NCBI GenBank assembly: GCA_035306065.1
Contig: DATGOL010000062.1
Span: 1-8,298, forward strand
Length of the DNA stretch: 8,298 bases
Direction of reading: 5' to 3'
Origin: JBBQHX01 sp035306065
Lineage (GTDB): Bacteria; Gemmatimonadota; Gemmatimonadetes; Gemmatimonadales; Gemmatimonadaceae
Below, piece after piece: positions 1 to 4,469 of the stretch; position 1 is the stretch's first letter; each line of letters starts with the position of its first letter. The notes under the pieces were generated by a model. That model was not told the DNA's origin. It did no database searches and saw only the letters and a program-made list of their open reading frames with translations. The translations under genes and the position numbers were made by a program.

Positions 1-284
1 GGAACGATTCCCCTGAACCACGCCGATGCGAACGCCGGGATCTCCGCAATGCCGTGCTCCTCGCCGAGCAGCGCATAACGAGCACCGGCTGCCTCATCGA
101 GCAGAAGGCGGCCGCCGTCCCCGGCAAGTGTGTCGCCCGAAAGCCACACGGAATGCCGGTTGGCGACAAGCAGTTCCACGAGCGCCGAATCCTGCGCGCG
201 TACCGGTGAAGTGGTGAGCATGGCCGCCATGGTCACGGCGGCGAGTGTGCTGGCTCTGGATACGTGGCCTTCGCGGCGGCGCAT
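1..284 (-). CDS. N-terminal part of a secreted protein with a GEEHG motif (partial at left edge)
   Basis: This is an open frame from the ATG at 284-282 to the window edge: 94 codons and no stop, with the C-terminal part missing. The first 30 residues form a signal peptide: basic n-region (MRRR), Ala/Met/Leu/Thr core, and a likely cut after Val-Arg-Ala before Gln-Asp-Ser. The mature part begins with a helix-like stretch (LVELLVANRH), then a LSGDTLAG segment, then RYALLGEEHGIAEIPAF at residues 69-85. An LGE-x-HG segment followed by acidic and aromatic residues resembles the start of erythromycin-esterase-like and ChaN-like proteins, where the Glu and His sit near the active or metal site. That family link is an inference from one motif. 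No Shine-Dalgarno is seen upstream of the ATG. The gene lies downstream of the M55 peptidase on the same strand, 178 bp away. I am confident that it is coding but not of its function. Confidence 0.72.
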   Translation of the reverse strand, partial: MRRREGHVSRASTLAAVTMAAMLTTSPVRAQDSALVELLVANRHSVWLSGDTLAGDGGRLLLDEAAGARYALLGEEHGIAEIPAFASAWFRGIV

Positions 285-354
285 GAGTGGGTGTCCCGGC
301 TGGAGGAGGATGCGGCGACGTCATGAAATGCGCAGCAGGCCGCCGTTAGAAGAC

Positions 355-389
355 ACGGGTCAGGGGTGACGGGTCAGGGGTAACGGGGG
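355..389. repeat. Tandem heptamer repeat, GGGTSAS-like
   Basis: From 357 the plus strand reads GGGTCAG, GGGTGAC, GGGTCAG, GGGTAAC, then GGGGG: four heptamers in exact 7-bp register. Viewed as a 14-bp period, ACGGGTCAGGGGT occurs at 355-367 and again at 369-381. The block lies between CCGTTA (343-348) and TAACGG (381-386), an inverted repeat that could pair across it. It is G-rich on one strand only, like a telomere repeat or the short heptamer repeats known between genes of some cyanobacteria. It sits in the 178-bp gap between the M55 peptidase and the next gene on the minus strand. The rest of that gap (390-462) is GC-rich, contains the palindrome GGCGGCCGCC at 388-397, and shows no gene. 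Confidence 0.75.
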
Positions 390-462
390 CGGCCGCCGCC
401 GGGCGCCGAATCCGCGGGGCGTCAGCTAACACCTATCACCTTCAACTCGCATTTCCGCCCCC

Positions 463-1368
463 TCACACCGTCACGAACCGATACAGCAGTCGGATCAGCC
501 GGTACGCATCTCCCATGTTCTCGGCGGTAAACTCGATCGTGTACCCGTCCACCTGCCTCACGCCGGGTACGGCTTCCATGATCTGCGGTCGCGTCACGTC
601 CGCGAATTGAATGCGTACCTGTACCGGGGTGGGTGTGCTCCACGTGCGCGCGGTGCCGAGGGCGCCGAGTGCCTCACGCGTGGCCTGGGCGAGGTCGCTG
701 CGCACGCGTTCGGGGTGGCGCAGGCGGGCGGAGAGCGGAGTGGAGGCGACCTTGGTGACCACCGTTCGCGCCGGCACGTTCTGCGCAAACTGCGCGGTGA
801 ATGCTGAGTCTCCCGAAGCAAGGATCACCGGCACGCCCAGCGAGCCTGCGTAGGCAGCATTCATCTCGCCCTCACCAGCTTCAACGCCCCCGATCCATAG
901 GCCTTTCACGATGCCGGAGCCGGTGTGCGCCAGAAAGCCTTCGGCGGTACCTGCGCGCGCATGGTAGCCGAGGAAGATGGCGGCGTGAAAAGTGGAGTCG
1001 AGTCCCTCCATCATGCCGAACGGCTTCACCGCACCCTGGATGTACTCGACGCGCGGATCGAGCTCCGTGTGCAGCAGGTTCTGCATGTCGCCATGCGAGT
1101 CGTTCACCAGCACCTCGGCGTTCCCGCTCGCGAAGATCGCCTCGACCACGGCGTTGACCTCGTCCGTCATAAGGCGGCGGCCGGTTGCGTAGTCCTTGCC
1201 GGTCGCCGAGGTCATTGCGGAGGTGCCGATCCCGCCTATGCCTTCCATGTCCACCGAGATGAAGATCCTGCGAGGCGACTGTTGTGCGCTGAGCGGGGAA
1301 TGCATTGCGGCGCCGGCGAGGAGGAGCGCGGCGAACGCGAGGCAACGGGGGATTAGAGGAATCGGCAT
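463..1368 (-). CDS. Secreted M55 family D-aminopeptidase (DppA-like)
   Basis: This is a 301-residue zinc peptidase of family M55, whose type member DppA of Bacillus subtilis removes N-terminal D-amino acids from short peptides and forms a decameric ring. The metal ligands of that family can be placed one by one: Asp40 and Glu42 in SVDMEG, His92 in NDSHGD, His136 in GYHARAG and Glu166 in EAGEGEMNA. His148 in LAHTGSG matches the conserved active-site His. Spacing matches my recollection of DppA apart from one inserted residue. Residues 1-28 are a signal peptide (basic residue at 8, AFAALLLAGAA core, cut near LSA-QQ), so the enzyme should act in the periplasm or outside, probably on D-Ala-containing wall peptides. 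The start at 1368 is preferred over a TTG at 1452 because the latter would put 28 Pro/Arg-rich residues before the signal peptide. No strong Shine-Dalgarno is seen. The mature part is about the length of DppA, so the gene is complete. Confidence 0.93.
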   Translation of the reverse strand: MPIPLIPRCLAFAALLLAGAAMHSPLSAQQSPRRIFISVDMEGIGGIGTSAMTSATGKDYATGRRLMTDEVNAVVEAIFASGNAEVLVNDSHGDMQNLLHTELDPRVEYIQGAVKPFGMMEGLDSTFHAAIFLGYHARAGTAEGFLAHTGSGIVKGLWIGGVEAGEGEMNAAYAGSLGVPVILASGDSAFTAQFAQNVPARTVVTKVASTPLSARLRHPERVRSDLAQATREALGALGTARTWSTPTPVQVRIQFADVTRPQIMEAVPGVRQVDGYTIEFTAENMGDAYRLIRLLYRFVTV

Positions 1369-1522
1369 CGGTTGGGAAGAGCGAGAGACTGGTGGCGGCG
1401 TGCGGGGCAGAGAGAGACGAGCCAACTTGTGCCGGGGCGGCGGAATGGGCAACCTCAGTGGCGGTCGTCAGCCGATCTCAGATCTCACGCAGTGAAACAT
1501 CCACTCACCATCGCGCCACCAC
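1369..1522. other. Gap between kinase and M55 genes
   Basis: These 154 bp lie between the kinase stop and the peptidase start on the minus strand. They contain a 7-bp direct repeat, GATCTCA twice in a row at 1474-1487, followed by the small dyad TCAC-GCA-GTGA at about 1485-1495. I see no hairpin with a T tract and no convincing promoter, so co-transcription of kinase and peptidase is possible but not shown. Confidence 0.4.
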
Positions 1523-3778
1523 CTACACACCACGCCGCGCATGCGCCACTTCGCGCGCATTCCGGAATCCACGCCGGCTGATCCTGCCACCCTGCTCCAT
1601 CTGCAGCTCCAGGAGCTCCACCGCTCGCTCCAGGTGCTCACGCGTTTCGCCCGGTGCCTGCTCGCGGAGCGCTCGCACCACGTACTCGCTGAACAGCACA
1701 ACCTCACGCTCGAGCATCGCCTCCGTGAAGCCCACCCTGTACCGCTGTGCACCATGCCGCTCGGCGATCACCTCCTGGATCTCGCTCCCATCCAGCAGGG
1801 CCGCGCTCGGCTCCTCCGACTGGGCCAGCACAGGAAGAGACTTGGCGAGGTCCAGCAGGTAGGTGGAGATGTGGTTCATCAGGTCCGTCTCGTTGAGCGT
1901 GCGCGCCGGAGGAATGGCGGGGTCCGTACGCAACTGTTTCGCAAAGCCGACAGTCACGCGTTCGGCCTCGTGGGCAAGCCACCGACCGACTGCATGAACC
2001 GTGGTTCGCTCTTCAGCATCCAATCGGAGGTGCCTCTCCACGCGAAGCGGCTCTGCTTCGCGCTCCGCGAACGCCGGCAGCCAGAGGGTGAAGCTGGACC
2101 CTGCGCCCACAGTGCTCGTCGCCGTCAGGTCCCCTCCCATCAGGCGGGCCAGGCGGCGACTGATGGCCAACCCGAGTCCTACGCCGCTTCGCGTGCGCAC
2201 ATGGCTCTTCTCCAGCTGCACGAATGGCTCGAATATGCTTTCCAGCTGCTCCTTCGGAATTCCGATACCCTGGTCGCTGACTCGCACGTAGTGCCACCCC
2301 GCGGTGCCGCCTCTTTTCGCATTGGAGGAAGCAGCTCGCCCACCTGGCGATCCTCCCGAACCGCACACCACATGGATCCGGCCGGCGCCAGGCTGGTCGT
2401 CAGGCCCGGGACGCGCATCTCCCGAATCGTTCCCGGCATCCGATCCACCCGTTCCTCCCGCGTTGTCAGTCGAGGCCTGCATTTCCACCGCGGAATCCGT
2501 GAACTTCACCGCATTCGTAAGCAGGTTCACCAGGATCTGCCGAATGCGGCCTTCGTCGCCCATCACCAACTCACCCTCGGCGAGTGAGCAATCGTACTCG
2601 ATTGAAAGCCCGCGTTGCGCCGCCTGCGGACCTACCAGCGCAATCGCGGACTCCACGAGCAGGCCCAGATCCGCTCGCTCCTCCACTATCGTCATGCGGC
2701 CCGATTCCACACGGGTCAGGTCCAGTATCTCGTCCACCAGGCCGAGCAGGTGCCTGCCGGATGACGTCAGGCGCTCGAGGAACTCGCGCTGCCTTTCGTT
2801 GAGAGGTCCGGCTATGCCAAGGTCCATGAGGTCCGCGTAGCCGAGTATCGCGTTGATGGGTGTGCGGATCTCGTGGCTCATGGTGGCCAGGAAGTCCGTC
2901 TTCGTCTGGTTCGCGGCCTCCGCCCGCGCCCGATGCTCCTGCGCCTCACGCTGCGAACTCTCTGCGAGGGTGAGCAGCCGCTCACGCTCGATGGTCGCCT
3001 CGTGTCGCTCGGTGGCGTCCGTGAAGTACACGGCGAGGCCCATTCGCCTGGGATAGGCGCGTACCTCGAACCAGGAGCGCGTGGGCTCGTACCACTCCTC
3101 GAACGCCACCGGCTCGCCGGTTTTCATTGCGCGGTGGAGCATGCGCTCGAACGCGGTACCGCGAGTGGGCTTGAACTCCTCCCAGGCCAGCCGCCCCAGT
3201 AACTCGCGTCGGTGGCGGCCGAGCATCTGGGCTGCCCGCTCGTTCACGTAGGTGAATCGCCAGTCCCGATCGGTGGCGAAAAACGCATCGCTGATGCTCT
3301 CCAGAATGTCCAGCAGCGTCTGCTCCGCCGTTTCCGCGGCGGCCTGCGCAGCCTTCAGCTCCTGGACATCGTTGCTGGTGCCTGCCCAGCCGATGATTGC
3401 ACCGTTCGCATCCCGAACTGCGACAGCCCGCGACACGTGCCAGCGGTAACCCGAGTCGCCCGTTCGAACCCGCAGCTCGGCCCTGTACGGTTCTCCCGTC
3501 CGGAGCGATCTCTCCCATCCCGCGATCACACCGGGCAGGTCGTCCGGATGGACGATCTTGCGCCAGCCATCCACGATCGTCTCACCCGGCGTGAGGCCGA
3601 GCTCGCGCGGCACCGGCTTATTGATGTACTGGAAGCGGCCCTCGGCGTCGGCCGACCAGAGCTGTTCGGGAACCGATTCCACGAGCGCCCGGTAATCCGA
3701 CGCTCCGAGGGTGGGAGCTTCGTTGAGCCCTCGCGCGTGGAGCTCAGGTAAGTCTGCTGACCTCTTCCCCTTGGTCAT
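1523..3778 (-). CDS. Soluble PAS-PAS sensor histidine kinase with C-terminal RsbRD-like domain
   Basis: This 751-residue protein has no membrane segment or signal peptide, so it is a cytoplasmic sensor. The order is PAS 1 with PAC motif (about 28-141; HPDD at 77-80), PAS 2 (about 152-257), a charged coiled-coil linker (258-293), HisKA (295-360) with phospho-acceptor His302 in MSHEIRTP, and HATPase (405-568). The HATPase has an N box at 410-426 (Asn422 in TNAVKF), a G1 box at 502-507 (DQGIGI), an F box at 515-521, and a G2 box at 532-537 (GVGLGL). Two Gly/Ser/Asp-rich inserts (about 433-466 and 473-494) flank the single strand RIHVVCG inside the ATPase fold. Residues about 590-735 are all-helical, with LMNHISTYLLDLAKSLP, AERHGAQRYRVGF and VLFSEYVVRALRE segments, resembling the RsbR/RsbRD N-terminal sensor fold; this is inferred. 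No response regulator is nearby. The ATG at 3778 is preferred; a GTG at 3805 would add nine residues. Neither has a clear Shine-Dalgarno. Confidence 0.95.
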   Translation of the reverse strand: MTKGKRSADLPELHARGLNEAPTLGASDYRALVESVPEQLWSADAEGRFQYINKPVPRELGLTPGETIVDGWRKIVHPDDLPGVIAGWERSLRTGEPYRAELRVRTGDSGYRWHVSRAVAVRDANGAIIGWAGTSNDVQELKAAQAAAETAEQTLLDILESISDAFFATDRDWRFTYVNERAAQMLGRHRRELLGRLAWEEFKPTRGTAFERMLHRAMKTGEPVAFEEWYEPTRSWFEVRAYPRRMGLAVYFTDATERHEATIERERLLTLAESSQREAQEHRARAEAANQTKTDFLATMSHEIRTPINAILGYADLMDLGIAGPLNERQREFLERLTSSGRHLLGLVDEILDLTRVESGRMTIVEERADLGLLVESAIALVGPQAAQRGLSIEYDCSLAEGELVMGDEGRIRQILVNLLTNAVKFTDSAVEMQASTDNAGGTGGSDAGNDSGDARPGPDDQPGAGRIHVVCGSGGSPGGRAASSNAKRGGTAGWHYVRVSDQGIGIPKEQLESIFEPFVQLEKSHVRTRSGVGLGLAISRRLARLMGGDLTATSTVGAGSSFTLWLPAFAEREAEPLRVERHLRLDAEERTTVHAVGRWLAHEAERVTVGFAKQLRTDPAIPPARTLNETDLMNHISTYLLDLAKSLPVLAQSEEPSAALLDGSEIQEVIAERHGAQRYRVGFTEAMLEREVVLFSEYVVRALREQAPGETREHLERAVELLELQMEQGGRISRRGFRNAREVAHARRGV

Positions 3779-3863
3779 CTGTGTGCGGCTGGTCCGTAAG
3801 GGCACTCATCGCAGACCGGGTGAATGGAGGTCGGAACTCCGGGGCTGGATGGCGCTTCGTACC

Positions 3864-4067
3864 TCACTCCTGTTTCACGAACTGCACCTCGGCTTCAATT
3901 CGCACCGTGTTAGCCACCAGTACTCCGCCGGTCTCGATTGCCTGGTTCCACTTGAGCCCGTCAATGACCACTTCCAGCCGGGCCTGTCGCGGGCGCTCCT
4001 CGTCTCCGACGATGGTGGCCTTCACGCAGTTGAAGCGCGCGCGGACGGTGACGCTCCTGTTGACAGC
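3864..4067 (-). pseudogene. Degenerate YceI-family remnant
   Basis: On the minus strand a stop-free run of 67 codons follows a TAG at 4070-4068 and ends at TGA 3866-3864. It has no plausible start codon at its beginning. The peptide reads like two pieces of a YceI lipid-binding (lipocalin-like) protein joined together. The first piece, SVTVRARFNCVKATIVG then ERPRQARLEVVID, matches the early part of the family (VRGRFN-type motif, then the EVVIDAASIDT strand). It is followed directly by GLKWNQAIETGGVLVAN and TVRIEAEVQFVKQ, which match the last two strands (DFGLTWN, then GGVLVGDEV). The signal sequence, first strand and whole middle of the usual 180-200-residue protein are missing. This indicates a 5' truncation plus an internal in-frame deletion. 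The broken 5' end lies inside the padR promoter. The family match is from memory of its consensus; coding status as a pseudogene is fairly likely. Confidence 0.6.
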
Positions 4068-4096
4068 CTACAGGAGTGGCTCTAGACTACCTGTAG
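4060..4096 (+). promoter_or_regulatory. padR-permease promoter with overlapping inverted-repeat operator
   Basis: TTGACA at 4060-4065 and TAGACT at 4083-4088 are separated by exactly 17 bp, a near-consensus sigma-70-type promoter. A perfect 7-bp inverted repeat, CTACAGG (4068-4074) and CCTGTAG (4090-4096), is centred at 4082 with arms 22 bp apart. One arm lies in the spacer and the other just after the -10 box, so a bound dimer would block RNA polymerase. PadR regulators commonly repress their own operon from such sites, so self-repression by the adjacent PadR is the natural reading. A further partial half site, GACAGG, lies at 4103-4108 next to the ribosome-binding site. Confidence 0.75.
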
Positions 4097-4115
4097 ACCA
4101 TCGACAGGAAGGCGC

Positions 4116-4469
4116 ATGGCCGCAGACGAACGCTCAGAACTTCTGCAGGGCACCCTCGAGCTGCTGGTGCTCAGAACTCTCGCGCTGGAGCCGATGCATG
4201 GATGGGGTATCGCGCAGCGAATCCGACAACTCTCTCGCGACACCTTTGCGGTGCAGCAGGGCTCTCTCTACCCGGCGCTCCAGCGAATGCTGCGCAAGGG
4301 CTGGATCAGCGGCGAGTGGCGCGTCACGGAGAACAACCGGCGCGCTCGCTACTACGCGCTTACGGCTGCCGGTGAGCGGCGCCTCTCGGAGGAACGAGCG
4401 GAGTGGGAGCGTGCATCGGCGGCTGTGAACTGGGTGCTTGGCGGGCGTCGGGCAGGAGGTGCTGCATGA
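4116..4469 (+). CDS. PadR family transcriptional regulator
   Basis: This 117-residue winged-helix repressor belongs to the short PadR class that is regularly found beside ADOP permeases. Helix 1 is LLQGTLELLVLRTLALEPMHGWGIAQRI (9-36 overall), with the typical PMHGWGI turn. The recognition region is GSLYPALQRMLRKGW (49-63), and the wing contains EWRVTENNRRARYYALTAAG (67-86 overall), the usual NNRRARYY-x-LT signature. The C-terminal helix has EERAEWERA. It binds DNA as a dimer and normally represses until a ligand or stress signal releases it. The ATG at 4116 is preceded by AGGAAGG at 4106-4112, and the promoter with operator lies immediately upstream. Its TGA overlaps the ATG of the permease gene (ATGA at 4466-4469), so the two are translationally coupled. 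The length is normal and no key residue is missing. The ligand cannot be read from the sequence. Confidence 0.96.
   Translation: MAADERSELLQGTLELLVLRTLALEPMHGWGIAQRIRQLSRDTFAVQQGSLYPALQRMLRKGWISGEWRVTENNRRARYYALTAAGERRLSEERAEWERASAAVNWVLGGRRAGGAA
4454..4459 (+). promoter_or_regulatory. Ribosome-binding site of the ADOP permease
   Basis: AGGAGG lies six bases before the ATG at 4466 and within the last codons of padR. It decides the permease start. An upstream in-frame start at 4403 would add 21 residues (rich in Cys, Gly and Arg) that lie wholly within padR and are not typical of the family. Confidence 0.85.

Noticed and set aside
94..324. 76-codon minus-strand frame near the left edge
   Set aside because: It lies one frame off from the signal-peptide gene starting at 284, which has a far better signal peptide and GEEHG motif; this frame is Pro/Arg/His-rich.
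388..397. GGCGGCCGCC palindrome as terminator of the M55 gene
   Set aside because: It is a short perfect palindrome without a loop or T tract, and is expected by chance in such GC-rich sequence.
881..1345. Long frames on both strands overlapping the M55 gene (881-1345 minus, 925-1356 plus)
   Set aside because: The M55 frame carries all metal ligands in the right order, and the others are Arg-rich out-of-frame readings of the same DNA.
1541..2587. 348-codon plus-strand frame opposite the kinase
   Set aside because: It lies entirely antisense to conserved HisKA/HATPase coding sequence, and its translation has the Arg/His/Pro-rich look of a shadow frame in GC-rich DNA.
3781..4428. 215-codon plus-strand frame running through the padR promoter into padR
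   Set aside because: It overlaps the YceI remnant in antisense and padR in another frame; its translation is Ser/Arg-rich with no recognisable domain.
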